Of a stretch of 64,000 nt of DNA, positions 53,247-62,320 are shown piece after piece. The notes under the pieces were generated by a model. The model worked only from the letters and a program-made list of their open reading frames with translations. It was not told the DNA's origin and made no database searches. Within the stretch, counting starts at the first letter, position 1. The number at the start of each line of letters is the position of its first letter. The DNA comes from Flavobacterium sp. 9AF (GTDB lineage Bacteria > Bacteroidota > Bacteroidia > Flavobacteriales > Flavobacteriaceae). Location of the stretch: contig NZ_LR733556.1 in the NCBI RefSeq assembly GCF_902506265.1, positions 1,209,838 through 1,273,837 on the forward strand, given 5' to 3'. A program made the position numbers and the translations under genes.

Positions 53247-54560
53247 TTATCCTCCAAAATCGTCAAATCTAATATTTTCAGGATCTAATCCAAAATCTTC
53301 TCCCATTTTTTGAACGGCTTTATTCATCATAGGTGGTCCACAGAAATACAATTCTATATCCTCTGGATTTTCGTGTTTTGATAAATAATTATCAATCACA
53401 ACATTATGTATGAATCCAACAAATCCATCCCCTTCTCCGTTTATACCTTCTTTAATTTTCCAATTATCTTCAGGTAAAGGTTCAGATAAAGCCAAATAGA
53501 ATTTAAAATTTGGAAAATCTTTTTCTAATGCTCTAAAATGATCCGTATAGAATAACTCTCTTTTAGAACGACCACCATACCAATAAGTTACTTTTCTACC
53601 CGTTTTAATGGTGCGGAATAAATGGTACAAGTGAGAACGCATTGGTGCCATTCCTGCTCCACCACCTACATATAACATTTCAGCATCAGATTCGTTAATG
53701 AAGAATTCTCCATAAGGTCCAGAAACCACTACTGGGTCACCCGCTTTTCTAGAAAAAATGTAAGAAGAAGCAATACCTGGGTTTACTTTCGCCCATCCAT
53801 TAATATTTCTATCCCATGGTGGAGTTGCCACACGTACGTTCAACATAATTTTTCTACCTTCAGCAGGGTAAGAAGCCATAGAATAAGCTCTTTCTACTAA
53901 TTCATCATTTTTCATTACTAATGGCCATAAATTAAATTTATCCCATTCAGCTTTAAATTTATCTGGTTCTCCAGGGTGTTCTACAGGGTGAGCCGTAATA
54001 TCAATATCGGAATATTTTATCTCACATTTCGGTATCTCAATTTGGATATACCCTCCAGGTTCATAGTGCATATCATCTGGTAATTCCACAATGAATTCTT
54101 TGATAAAAGAAGCCACATTATAATTAGAATATACTTTTGCTTCAAATTTCTTGATACCAAATACTTCTTCTGGCACCTCAATTTTCATATCTCCTTTCAC
54201 TTTCACCTGACATCCTAAACGCCAACCTTCCGCTAATTCTTTTCTATTGAAATGAGGAATTTCAGTTGGTAGTGCCTCTCCACCACCTTCTAATACTTTA
54301 CATTTACATTGAATACAAGTTCCTCCTCCTCCACAAGCAGAAGGTAAGAATATTTTTGCTCCACCTAAAGTGGACAATAAAGAACTTCCTGAATTTACCT
54401 CAATTTCTTCTTCTCCATTAATTTTAATTTTAACTGGTCCTGAAGGAACTAATTTTGCTTTAGCAAACAAAATTACAGCTACCAAAGCCAATAATAAAAC
54501 TAAAAAGGAAACTACAGTTGTTGCTATTAAACCTGTAGTGCTTACTTCTAATGCTATCAT
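53247..54560 (-). CDS. nqrF: Na+-translocating NADH:quinone reductase subunit F
   Basis: 437 residues. It takes electrons from NADH into the sodium pump. A membrane helix is at about 8-32; the 2Fe-2S ferredoxin domain has [14 protein letters not shown] and GCQVKV (about residues 75-115); the FAD-binding domain has [13 protein letters not shown]; and the NADH domain has [18 protein letters not shown] and [12 protein letters not shown], ending DDFGG. Length and motifs are normal. Last gene of the nqr operon, 2 nt after nqrE, followed by a terminator. Confidence 0.98.
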   Translation of the reverse strand: MIALEVSTTGLIATTVVSFLVLLLALVAVILFAKAKLVPSGPVKIKINGEEEIEVNSGSSLLSTLGGAKIFLPSACGGGGTCIQCKCKVLEGGGEALPTEIPHFNRKELAEGWRLGCQVKVKGDMKIEVPEEVFGIKKFEAKVYSNYNVASFIKEFIVELPDDMHYEPGGYIQIEIPKCEIKYSDIDITAHPVEHPGEPDKFKAEWDKFNLWPLVMKNDELVERAYSMASYPAEGRKIMLNVRVATPPWDRNINGWAKVNPGIASSYIFSRKAGDPVVVSGPYGEFFINESDAEMLYVGGGAGMAPMRSHLYHLFRTIKTGRKVTYWYGGRSKRELFYTDHFRALEKDFPNFKFYLALSEPLPEDNWKIKEGINGEGDGFVGFIHNVVIDNYLSKHENPEDIELYFCGPPMMNKAVQKMGEDFGLDPENIRFDDFGG

Positions 54561-54562
54561 AA

Positions 54563-55321
54563 TTAATTTTGTGCTATTTCAGTTAATGAATCTTTTACAG
54601 TTTCCACAGTAGTAGAGTCGATCTTTGTTTCTTCAACAGGAGTAGTCTCTTTTACATCAGAAGGCACAATAGTTTCTACTACTTCTTTTTTAGGAGCTTC
54701 GTCTCCGCCTGTCAACATACCACCAAAAGACATAAAACCAATAGCCATTAAACCAGTTAATATAAAAGTGATTCCTAATCCTCTGAATGCTGGAGGTACA
54801 TTTGAATATTTTATTTTTTCACGAATAGCACCAATAGCTAAAATTGCTAAAAACCATCCTATACCAGAACCCACACCATAAACCGTTGCTTCTGTAATAT
54901 TAGCAAATTCTTTTTGTTGCATGAATAGTGAACCTCCTAAGATAGCACAGTTTACAGCAATAAGTGGCAAGAAAATACCTAAAGAATTATACAATGCCGG
55001 TGCAAATTTTTCAACAATCATTTCTACTAACTGTACCATTGTAGCAATTGTAGCAATAAATAAAATGAAGGTTAAAAAGCTTAAATCATAATCTACATAC
55101 TCATCCCCTAACCATACTAAAGCCCCTGGTCTAAGTAAGTATTGATCTAGTAAATAGTTTAATGGTACCGTTACTAACATAACGAAGATTACCGCAGCAC
55201 CAAGACCTACAGCTGTAGAAACTTTTTTAGAAACTGCTAAGTATGAACACATTCCTAAGAATGTTGCGAATACCATATTATCAATAAAAATTGACTTTAA
55301 AAATAATTGTAATAATTCCAT
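54563..55321 (-). CDS. nqrE: Na+-translocating NADH:quinone reductase subunit E, with C-terminal extension
   Basis: 252 residues. The membrane core of six helices (about 1-200) has the conserved [18 protein letters not shown] with the cysteine that ligates the intramembrane iron cluster shared with NqrD, and [12 protein letters not shown]. The last 50 residues are hydrophilic and acidic, rich in Val, Thr and Glu ([20 protein letters not shown] and so on); standard NqrE ends near residue 200. The extension lies outside the membrane and has no recognised motif. It is 3 nt after nqrD and 2 nt before nqrF. Confidence 0.96.
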   Translation of the reverse strand: MELLQLFLKSIFIDNMVFATFLGMCSYLAVSKKVSTAVGLGAAVIFVMLVTVPLNYLLDQYLLRPGALVWLGDEYVDYDLSFLTFILFIATIATMVQLVEMIVEKFAPALYNSLGIFLPLIAVNCAILGGSLFMQQKEFANITEATVYGVGSGIGWFLAILAIGAIREKIKYSNVPPAFRGLGITFILTGLMAIGFMSFGGMLTGGDEAPKKEVVETIVPSDVKETTPVEETKIDSTTVETVKDSLTEIAQN

Positions 55322-55324
55322 TTC

Positions 55325-56002
55325 TTAGTGTGTTTCTTCGATTAAACTTTTATTTCTTGAACGTTGAAAACCAATGATTAATCCTAAGGTAATCAAAGCC
55401 ATTGGTGCTAATAACATGAAACCATTGTTTTCATAACCTAAAGCATATAAACCTGTTTTTTCAACTGGATTACCTAATACTTCAAATCCGAATAATTTTC
55501 CAGAACCTAATAATTCACGGAAAAAACCAACGATCACTAAGATAACTCCATAACCTAATCCGTTACCTACTCCATCTAAGAATGATTTCCAAGGTGTGTT
55601 TCCTAAAGCAAATGCTTCGAAACGTCCCATGATGATACAGTTTGTAATAATTAAACCAACGAATACCGATAATTTTTTAGCCAAATCGGGTACAAAAGCT
55701 TTCAGAGTTAAATCTACTAAGATTACTAATGTTGCCGCTACCACTAATTGTGTAATAATACGAATTGAATTAGGAATAATATTTCTCATCAATGAGATAA
55801 CTACATTTCCCATAGCTGTTACAAATATTACAGATAAAGCCATAATAACTGAAGCTTTCAATTCTGCAGTAATTGCTAATGCCGAACAAATACCTAATAC
55901 TTGAACTGTAATCGGGTTATTGTCTGCTAATGGATCTTTAATAAGTCCAAGATTCTTTTTTGAGAACAATGGCTCTTTTACTTTCATTTTATTATCTGCC
56001 AT
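55325..56002 (-). CDS. nqrD: Na+-translocating NADH:quinone reductase subunit D
   Basis: 225 residues with six membrane helices. Conserved segments are NPITVQVLGICSALAIT (the Cys ligates the NqrD/E iron centre), NCIIMGRFEAFALGN, DGVGNGLGYGVIL and FFRELLGSGKLFG. It is the inverted-topology partner of NqrE. Normal length; 3 nt from nqrC and nqrE. Confidence 0.98.
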   Translation of the reverse strand: MADNKMKVKEPLFSKKNLGLIKDPLADNNPITVQVLGICSALAITAELKASVIMALSVIFVTAMGNVVISLMRNIIPNSIRIITQLVVAATLVILVDLTLKAFVPDLAKKLSVFVGLIITNCIIMGRFEAFALGNTPWKSFLDGVGNGLGYGVILVIVGFFRELLGSGKLFGFEVLGNPVEKTGLYALGYENNGFMLLAPMALITLGLIIGFQRSRNKSLIEETH

Positions 56003-56005
56003 AGT

Positions 56006-56731
56006 TTATTTTTTTAGTGTTTCAAAGTAAGGTAAATACACTCCTAATCCTTTTTTCAACATAGCACCCACACCATTACCAGTAATTGTTGCACCAGAAA
56101 TTGCATCCACTTGGTTATCCGTTTTATCTACATTATTAGGATCTCCGTTTGATTTTGAAGTTTCTACAGATTTAAAATTTCCGGCCGTATCATAAATCAT
56201 TTCTCCTTTAAAATCATCTTTAAAGAAAGGTTCAGTAATATTAGCACCTAAACCTGGAGTCTCTCCTTTATGATCAAAGAAAACACCATAAATAGATTTT
56301 AAATCCTCATTAAGTGCTACATAACCCCAAATGGCATCCCATAAACCATTACCTCTTACGGGAACTATGTAAATTGTTTTTCCTTCAATGGCTGCTTCAA
56401 ATAAAGGCAAACGCTGTGTTTTTCCTTCTTTAGCAGCATCTTGTTCTTTTTTAACATCAATTAAATATGCTTCTGGGTTTTCAACTGCAGTAGTACCTTC
56501 AATAACATATTGCTTTTTAATATATTTGTTAAACATATTTGAAGCATTAGAACGATCAGTATCAACCCCTAAAGAACTTAAAATATCCATTTGTGTTTTA
56601 ACTTTATCGTTGTTAACACGCATTTCTTTCGTTGCATTTGCAAAGAATGCCAACAACGAACCTACTACCACTACTAATATTATTGAAAATATAATAGTAT
56701 ATGAATTTGAATCTGTACGTTTTGCTGACAT
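56006..56731 (-). CDS. nqrC: Na+-translocating NADH:quinone reductase subunit C
   Basis: 241 residues. One N-terminal membrane helix (YTIIFSIILVVVVGSLLAFF) anchors a periplasmic FMN-binding domain. Covalent FMN attachment is at the Thr of SGATIT (about residue 223, within DAISGATITGNG), the ApbE target motif. GETPGLGANITEPFF is another conserved part. Normal length, 3 nt from nqrB and nqrD. Confidence 0.98.
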   Translation of the reverse strand: MSAKRTDSNSYTIIFSIILVVVVGSLLAFFANATKEMRVNNDKVKTQMDILSSLGVDTDRSNASNMFNKYIKKQYVIEGTTAVENPEAYLIDVKKEQDAAKEGKTQRLPLFEAAIEGKTIYIVPVRGNGLWDAIWGYVALNEDLKSIYGVFFDHKGETPGLGANITEPFFKDDFKGEMIYDTAGNFKSVETSKSNGDPNNVDKTDNQVDAISGATITGNGVGAMLKKGLGVYLPYFETLKK

Positions 56732-56734
56732 TAT

Positions 56735-57931
56735 TTAAGCGGTTTTAAGTTTTAAACGTTTCATTCTTCTTTTTACGTTTGCTTGCACTACATAATAATC
56801 AATAGTTGGCGCAAACACATTCATTAATAAGATCGCCATCATGACACCTTCTGGATAAGCTGGATTGAAAACTCTAATCAAAATTGAAATCAAACCGATA
56901 AAGAATCCATAAATATATTTCCCAGTATTTGTTTGAGAAGCTGTTACTGGATCTGTAGCCATATACACGATACCAAAAGCTAAACCTCCAACTAATAAAT
57001 GTTGCCAAAATGGAAAATGCATTAAACTGTAAAATTTACTACCTTCAACGATAACATTAGCATCTACTAATGAATTGAATATTAATCCCATTACAGCAGC
57101 ACCAATAAATGCAGAAATCATAATGCGCGCGCTTCCAATACCCGTTAAAATTAAAAACAAACCTGCTAATAAAATTAAAAAGGTAGAAGTTTCTCCAACT
57201 GACCCAGGAATGAATCCCATGAACATATCGTAAGCAGAATGATGTAATTCTTTATTTTGAGCTAATTGTCCTAAAATTGTTTCTCCTGAAATAGCATCAA
57301 CTCCAGCTGCATTTTTAACTCCATCTACGGCTCCATGAACCCAAACTTTATCTCCAGACATCCAAGCTGCCCAGTTAAAGAATAAGAAAGCACGAATCGT
57401 TAATGCAGGATTTAATACATTCATACCAGTTCCACCAAACAATTCTTTTCCAATAACTACACCAAAGGCTACAGCAACAGCTAACATCCATAGAGGTAAA
57501 TCGATAGGAACAACAAGTGGCACTAACATTCCTGTTACTAAGTATCCTTCTTCAACCTCATGTTTTTTAACCGTAGCAAAGATGAATTCAATACCTAAAC
57601 CAACTCCATAAGAAACTACTAATAAAGGAAGTATCTTTTTTAATCCAACTAAAAAGTTGTCTAATGTAAAAAAATCAACAGCTTCAAAACCGTTAATTTG
57701 TCCATTCATTTGGTAACCTGCATTAAACATACCAAATAATAATACAGGAACCATTGCCATAATAACCGTGTTCATCACACGTTTTAAATCGGCAGCATCT
57801 CTAACATGTGAACCAGAATGTGTTGTTATGTTAGGCATATAAAGAAAAGTGTGCAACGCATTGAACGATTGTTCCATTTTAGTGCCACGATACTTTTCTT
57901 TTAAATTATGTAAATTTTGTTTCAAACTCAT
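56735..57931 (-). CDS. nqrB: Na+-translocating NADH:quinone reductase subunit B
   Basis: 398 residues with about ten membrane helices. The FMN-attachment Thr is in GSVGETSTFLILLAG (about residue 235) and further conserved parts are GKELFGGTGMNVLNPALTIR and MATDPVTASQTNTGKY. It binds covalent FMN and riboflavin and forms part of the sodium channel. It begins 30 nt after nqrA. Slightly shorter than the Vibrio protein but complete. Confidence 0.98.
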   Translation of the reverse strand: MSLKQNLHNLKEKYRGTKMEQSFNALHTFLYMPNITTHSGSHVRDAADLKRVMNTVIMAMVPVLLFGMFNAGYQMNGQINGFEAVDFFTLDNFLVGLKKILPLLVVSYGVGLGIEFIFATVKKHEVEEGYLVTGMLVPLVVPIDLPLWMLAVAVAFGVVIGKELFGGTGMNVLNPALTIRAFLFFNWAAWMSGDKVWVHGAVDGVKNAAGVDAISGETILGQLAQNKELHHSAYDMFMGFIPGSVGETSTFLILLAGLFLILTGIGSARIMISAFIGAAVMGLIFNSLVDANVIVEGSKFYSLMHFPFWQHLLVGGLAFGIVYMATDPVTASQTNTGKYIYGFFIGLISILIRVFNPAYPEGVMMAILLMNVFAPTIDYYVVQANVKRRMKRLKLKTA

Positions 57932-57960
57932 TTTTTGTGATTTTAAATTTCTTAAAGGGA

Positions 57961-59307
57961 TTAACCTACTTCTTTAATCATTAAGTCTAATCCTTGTCTC
58001 ACAATTCTCTGATGATCTTGTTTTGAAACATCAACAAATTCTGTTAAAGCAAAATCTTCAGGAGCAACTTCATAAATACCTAAGGCTTCCATTTGGTCAA
58101 TATCTTTAACCAAAATAGCTTTTAATAATTGCATTGGGTAAATATCAAGCGGACAAACTTTTTCATACTCTCCAGTTAGCACAAAACCTCTGTGCTCTCC
58201 GTTTGTATTTGTATTTAAATCGTATTTTTTATTTGGTGTTAAAAAAGAGAACATCATGGCTCTGTAAACACTAAATTTATTAGGACGTGGTATATTCCAA
58301 CCAAAGAAATCGTAATCATTACCTTCAGGAATAACTGTAACTTGGTTATGATAAAAACCTAAAGCATGTTCTTTTGATTTTTTATCTCCTGTAAGTACAT
58401 TACCACTGATAATTCTATAATTACCTTCTTTTAAGTTACCCGCAACTATATCATTAATTTGCGCACCAATTATAGCTTTCGCATAAGAAGGTCTTTCAAA
58501 ACCTGTTCCTGTTAAAGCAATTATTCTTTCTGAATTGATTTTACCTGTTAAAAACAATTCGCCAATAACAGCAACATCTTCGATTTGAACAGTCCATACC
58601 TTTTCACCTTTATTGATTGGATCAATTTTAGCAATTTGAGTAGAAACTAGACCAACAGGATGAACCCCTTTCCCTTTATGTACTGTCACTCCTTCTACTG
58701 AAGGCATAAAATCTGCATTAGCTGCAACCGTCACATGTACTTTTCCAGAAGTTAATTTTGTTAATGCAGAAAAACCAGCCTCTAAAGCTTCTTTTTTTCC
58801 ATTTAAAACAAAATTCAAATCTCCCTCTAAAGGCGCAGAATGAATTCCAGAAACAAAAATAGCTTTAGGAGTATCTGCCGAATTTGCAACAACATCATAC
58901 GGACGCTGTTTAACGAATGGCCAACAACCTGAAGCTAACAAATGTTGTTTTACTTCTGATCCAGATAATGATTTTGGATCTAATTTGCTATGCTCTAAAT
59001 GGACATCTTGAGAGTCGGCAAGTATTCTAATCTCTAGAATTACTCTTTTTTCCCCGCGAACGATTTCCTGAATAGTTCCACTTACTGGCGAAACAAATTT
59101 TACACCTTCATCTTTCTTAGAGAAGAAAATGGGTTCACCTGCTTTTACAGTAGCTCCTTCTTTTACAATCATTTTTGGAGTAACCCCATGAAAATCTGAA
59201 GGTTTAATAGCATAGACTTTCGATCGGGCTGCGTTTGAAAGTTGCTTTTCTGCTTCGCCCTTCAACTTAAGGTCTAAACCTTTTTTAATTCGAATGTCTT
59301 TTGACAT
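57961..59307 (-). CDS. nqrA: Na+-translocating NADH:quinone reductase subunit A
   Basis: 448 residues, cytoplasmic, quinone-binding. Conserved segments are IRIKKGLDLKLKGEAEK, VTPKMIVKEGATVKAGEP, HLLASGCWPFVKQRPYD and VCPLDIYPMQLLKAIL. It leads the six-gene nqrABCDEF operon. Its promoter on the minus strand (59348-59380) is a full -33/-7 match. Confidence 0.98.
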   Translation of the reverse strand: MSKDIRIKKGLDLKLKGEAEKQLSNAARSKVYAIKPSDFHGVTPKMIVKEGATVKAGEPIFFSKKDEGVKFVSPVSGTIQEIVRGEKRVILEIRILADSQDVHLEHSKLDPKSLSGSEVKQHLLASGCWPFVKQRPYDVVANSADTPKAIFVSGIHSAPLEGDLNFVLNGKKEALEAGFSALTKLTSGKVHVTVAANADFMPSVEGVTVHKGKGVHPVGLVSTQIAKIDPINKGEKVWTVQIEDVAVIGELFLTGKINSERIIALTGTGFERPSYAKAIIGAQINDIVAGNLKEGNYRIISGNVLTGDKKSKEHALGFYHNQVTVIPEGNDYDFFGWNIPRPNKFSVYRAMMFSFLTPNKKYDLNTNTNGEHRGFVLTGEYEKVCPLDIYPMQLLKAILVKDIDQMEALGIYEVAPEDFALTEFVDVSKQDHQRIVRQGLDLMIKEVG

Positions 59308-59347
59308 GTTTATTGAAGATATGGTTAGTACTATTTTATAAAACGTG

Positions 59348-59380
59348 CAAATTTAATTAATTAAGAAACACTACTCCAAA
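59348..59380 (-). promoter_or_regulatory. nqr operon promoter
   Basis: TTTG (59377-59380), 21-nt spacer, TAAATTTG (59348-59355) on the minus strand, 40 nt before the nqrA ATG. Same architecture and spacing as the tRNA-Gly promoter. Confidence 0.65.
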
Positions 59381-59446
59381 AATATAGCAACTGATTTTTA
59401 TTATTTATACTAATTCTAAATTAAACAAAAAAAGACATTGTTGCAT

Positions 59447-59454
59447 TAATTTTG
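59447..59454 (+). promoter_or_regulatory. Candidate -7 box of the DUF5103/DUF3667/apaG unit
   Basis: TAATTTTG matches TAnnTTTG, 49 nt before the ATG at 59504. No -33 element is seen. Confidence 0.35.
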
Positions 59455-59503
59455 TATTACTATTTATAGAATTATTATTTTTACACAAACAACAAAAAAC
59501 ATA

Positions 59504-60751
59504 ATGTTTAAAAAAGCTATCATATCAATACTAATTATTTATAGTTCAGTTTTTTACAGCCAAGTTGAAACTGAAACAATTCCACCATACAACATCAAAA
59601 CTGTCTCTTTTGTTCAAAATAATCAAAATGTCTTACCTTTTTTTAGATTAGGAGAATCTTTTGAATTGCAATTTGATGATTTATTTGGCAATGAAGCCGA
59701 TTATTATTATACTATTACTCAATACAATTATGATTGGACACCTTCAAATTTAGCCAAAGTAGAATATTTAACTGGAATGGATAATCAAAGAATAATTACT
59801 TATGAAAACTCATTCAATACACTACAACTTTACTCTCATTACAAGCAACAGTTCCCAAATAAATACAATCAAATAACTAAAAGTGGTAACTATATCATAA
59901 AAATCTTCAACGACGAACAAGAGTTGGTTTTTTCAAGAAAATTTATCATTTACGAAGAAGAAGTTCGAGTTGCATCAGAAGTGCGCAGAGCTCGCGATTT
60001 TGAAAGTATAAATGAAAAACAAAATATAGAAATCAGCATTAATTATGGTGATTTAATTTTACAAAACCCCATACAAAATGTAAAAATTACTATTTTTAAA
60101 AACGGCAATTGGAAAGAACAAATTTCAAATATTAAACCACAATATACTATTGGTACAGAATTAATCTACAAATACAATAAGGAAACACAATTTTGGGCAG
60201 GAAATGAGTTTTACACGTTAGATAATTCTCAAATAAGAGTAACAAATAATAGTGTTTCAAGAGTTACTTCAGGAGATATTTACAACTCTCATTTGTACGT
60301 TAATAAAGCAAGAAAAAACGGAGTTTATACCTATTTTCCTGATTTTAACGGAAACTTTATTGTTTTAAATGCAAATGCTGAAAATTCTGAAGTACAAGCC
60401 GATTATTCATGGGTATATTTTACATTAGACGCTCCTAATCTATTTAATAATGAAACTATTTACATTACAGGAATGTTTAACAATTTCAATTTGAATGAAG
60501 AAAACAAAATGACCTACAATAAGGAAAATGGGTTATTTGAAAAAGCAATATTAATCAAACAAGGTTACACAAACTATCAATACACTTTAATGGATAAAAA
60601 TCAAAAAAATGATTTTAAAAATGCAATTGATGGCAATTTTTACCAAACAGAAAACAACTACACTACTATTGTCTATTATAAAGGTAATAATGATCGTTAT
60701 CATAGAGTCATAGGGATTTCAAACACGAATAGCGAAGGAATTAGAAACTAA
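59504..60751 (+). CDS. DUF5103 protein (type IX secretion system plug-protein type)
   Basis: 415 residues with a signal peptide (KAIISILIIYSSVFYSQ). The DUF5103 layout is visible: YNIKTVSFVQNNQNVLPFFR, YYYTITQYNYDWTPSNLAKV and EYLTGMDNQRI, FPDFNGNFIVLN, and a C-terminal sandwich (YWVYFTLDAPN-like, SWVYFTLDAPNLFNNETIYI). A relative (PorV-associated 'plug protein') occludes the SprA translocon of the T9SS, so this is probably an outer-membrane T9SS component or a paralog. Its stop overlaps the next start by 1 nt. Confidence 0.85.
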   Translation: MFKKAIISILIIYSSVFYSQVETETIPPYNIKTVSFVQNNQNVLPFFRLGESFELQFDDLFGNEADYYYTITQYNYDWTPSNLAKVEYLTGMDNQRIITYENSFNTLQLYSHYKQQFPNKYNQITKSGNYIIKIFNDEQELVFSRKFIIYEEEVRVASEVRRARDFESINEKQNIEISINYGDLILQNPIQNVKITIFKNGNWKEQISNIKPQYTIGTELIYKYNKETQFWAGNEFYTLDNSQIRVTNNSVSRVTSGDIYNSHLYVNKARKNGVYTYFPDFNGNFIVLNANAENSEVQADYSWVYFTLDAPNLFNNETIYITGMFNNFNLNEENKMTYNKENGLFEKAILIKQGYTNYQYTLMDKNQKNDFKNAIDGNFYQTENNYTTIVYYKGNNDRYHRVIGISNTNSEGIRN

Positions 60752-61830
60752 TGATTAAAAGAAGATTAAAACAATATAGAGGTTACGAATGTTTAAATTG
60801 CGAAACCCCTCTAGATATTAGTGAAAAATTTTGTCATCACTGCGGACAACTTAATTCTACAAAAAAAATAACCATAAAAGATTTTATAGAAGAATTTCTT
60901 TCTAATTTTTACGCATATGACTCTAGACTTAGAAATTCTATAATTTCTATGTTTACTAAACCGGGAATACTTGCTAGAGAATTTAATGAAGGTAAAAGAC
61001 AAAAATATGCCAATCCTTTCCGATTATTTCTTAGTGTCTCTATTATTCTATTTTTCAGTTTTACATTTACAGAAAACAAAAACAATGTAAACACCAATAT
61101 AAATAAAAACGAAGAGGCTTTTGTCACCAAAACTCAAACGGAGCTTGAAAAAGAATTAAATAAAATAAGTGACACCATTTCAAAAAAGGATAGTTTAGCA
61201 TTAAAAGAGAAAATAAATACTTTTAAAACCTTAAGCGTTGATTCTATTTATACAAAATCGCAATTAGAAAAAAACCAATTAGATATTTACTACAGAATAA
61301 GTTCTTTCAGAAATTTTCATCTTAAATATCCAGAAAAATTAGACGAAAAAGCAATTGCTGAACTAGGATTTGAAAACAACCGTTTAAATCGTTTTATTTA
61401 TGCTAAAGCAAAGCTATTTAAAAGCAATAAAATCAAAGACGAACTAAAGCTTTATTTCTATCAAAAATTACCTTTTTTAATCTTTTTATCACTACCGATT
61501 ATAACCATCATTTTTTGGCTAGTATTCTATTCCAAAAAAATAAATTATACTGAACATTTGGTTTTTACCTATACATTCTTCACTTTCTTGTTTATCTGTT
61601 TAATTCTTTTCAACATAATAGATTATTTTAGCGATACGGTGTCTGAATTTTTAATTGGAATTTGTTCTACAATAATCTTTCCTTTTTACTTATATCGCTC
61701 ATTACGTAATTTTTATCAGCAAAATCGTTGGAAAACGATTTTTAAATTTGTAATTTTGAATCCGCTGTTTGGTATATTTTTATTAATTTCAATCTTGATT
61801 ATGTTATTCTTAGGAATACTTTTATTTTAG
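60751..61830 (+). CDS. DUF3667 membrane protein with N-terminal zinc ribbon (2)
   Basis: 359 residues. Zinc ribbon ECLNCETPLDISEKFCHHCG (residues 9-28), DUF3667 block SMFTKPGILAREFNEGKR, QKYANPFRLFLSVSIILFF, a lysine/glutamate-rich cytoplasmic or periplasmic insert of about 100 residues, then four membrane helices. It is larger than the family member at 44393 because of that insert. The gene is joined to the DUF5103 gene (TAATG) and lies 3 nt from apaG. Function unknown. Confidence 0.88.
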   Translation: MIKRRLKQYRGYECLNCETPLDISEKFCHHCGQLNSTKKITIKDFIEEFLSNFYAYDSRLRNSIISMFTKPGILAREFNEGKRQKYANPFRLFLSVSIILFFSFTFTENKNNVNTNINKNEEAFVTKTQTELEKELNKISDTISKKDSLALKEKINTFKTLSVDSIYTKSQLEKNQLDIYYRISSFRNFHLKYPEKLDEKAIAELGFENNRLNRFIYAKAKLFKSNKIKDELKLYFYQKLPFLIFLSLPIITIIFWLVFYSKKINYTEHLVFTYTFFTFLFICLILFNIIDYFSDTVSEFLIGICSTIIFPFYLYRSLRNFYQQNRWKTIFKFVILNPLFGIFLLISILIMLFLGILLF

Positions 61831-61833
61831 AAC

Positions 61834-62220
61834 ATGGTAACACAAATAACAAAAGGCATTAAAATTTCTGTTTTAACTAGTTTTGAAGGCACTTACTTCA
61901 AAAACTATAAGATACATTTTGCTTTTAGTTATGAAATAAAAATTGAAAACCAAAGTAAAGACTCTGTTCAATTAAACACAAGACATTGGGAAATTTACGA
62001 TGCCTTAAACAACAAAGAAATTGTTGATGGCGAAGGAGTTGTAGGAAAAAAACCAGTTTTAAAACCTGGGGAAACACACACTTACACTTCTGGATGCTTG
62101 TTGTCTTCACCTATTGGCGCCATGAAAGGCTTTTACAGCATGATAAATTTTACAACTACCAAAAGTTTTAGGGTAATCATTCCAACCTTTAAATTTAGCG
62201 CACCATTTGCCTTAAATTAA
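61834..62220 (+). CDS. apaG: ApaG family protein
   Basis: 128 residues, the family length. Conserved blocks are IENQSKDSVQLNTRHWEIYD, GEGVVGKKPVLKPGETHTYT and SPIGAMKGFYSM. It is a small beta-sandwich protein, often described as a Co2+/Mg2+ efflux-associated factor although the biochemistry is uncertain. It ends a three-gene run (DUF5103, DUF3667, apaG) with 1- and 3-nt junctions. Confidence 0.95.
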   Translation: MVTQITKGIKISVLTSFEGTYFKNYKIHFAFSYEIKIENQSKDSVQLNTRHWEIYDALNNKEIVDGEGVVGKKPVLKPGETHTYTSGCLLSSPIGAMKGFYSMINFTTTKSFRVIIPTFKFSAPFALN

Positions 62221-62249
62221 TTTTTTTACTTTTTAGTCTGCAACAACAG

Positions 62250-62283
62250 TTGCATCACATCCATTATTTTTTTCTTAAATTTG
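62250..62283 (+). promoter_or_regulatory. pruA promoter
   Basis: TTG (62250-62252), 23-nt spacer, TAAATTTG (62276-62283), then 37 nt to the ATG. Confidence 0.5.
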
Positions 62284-62320
62284 CCCATCAACATATACTA
62301 ATTCATTAAAAATAAATTTT

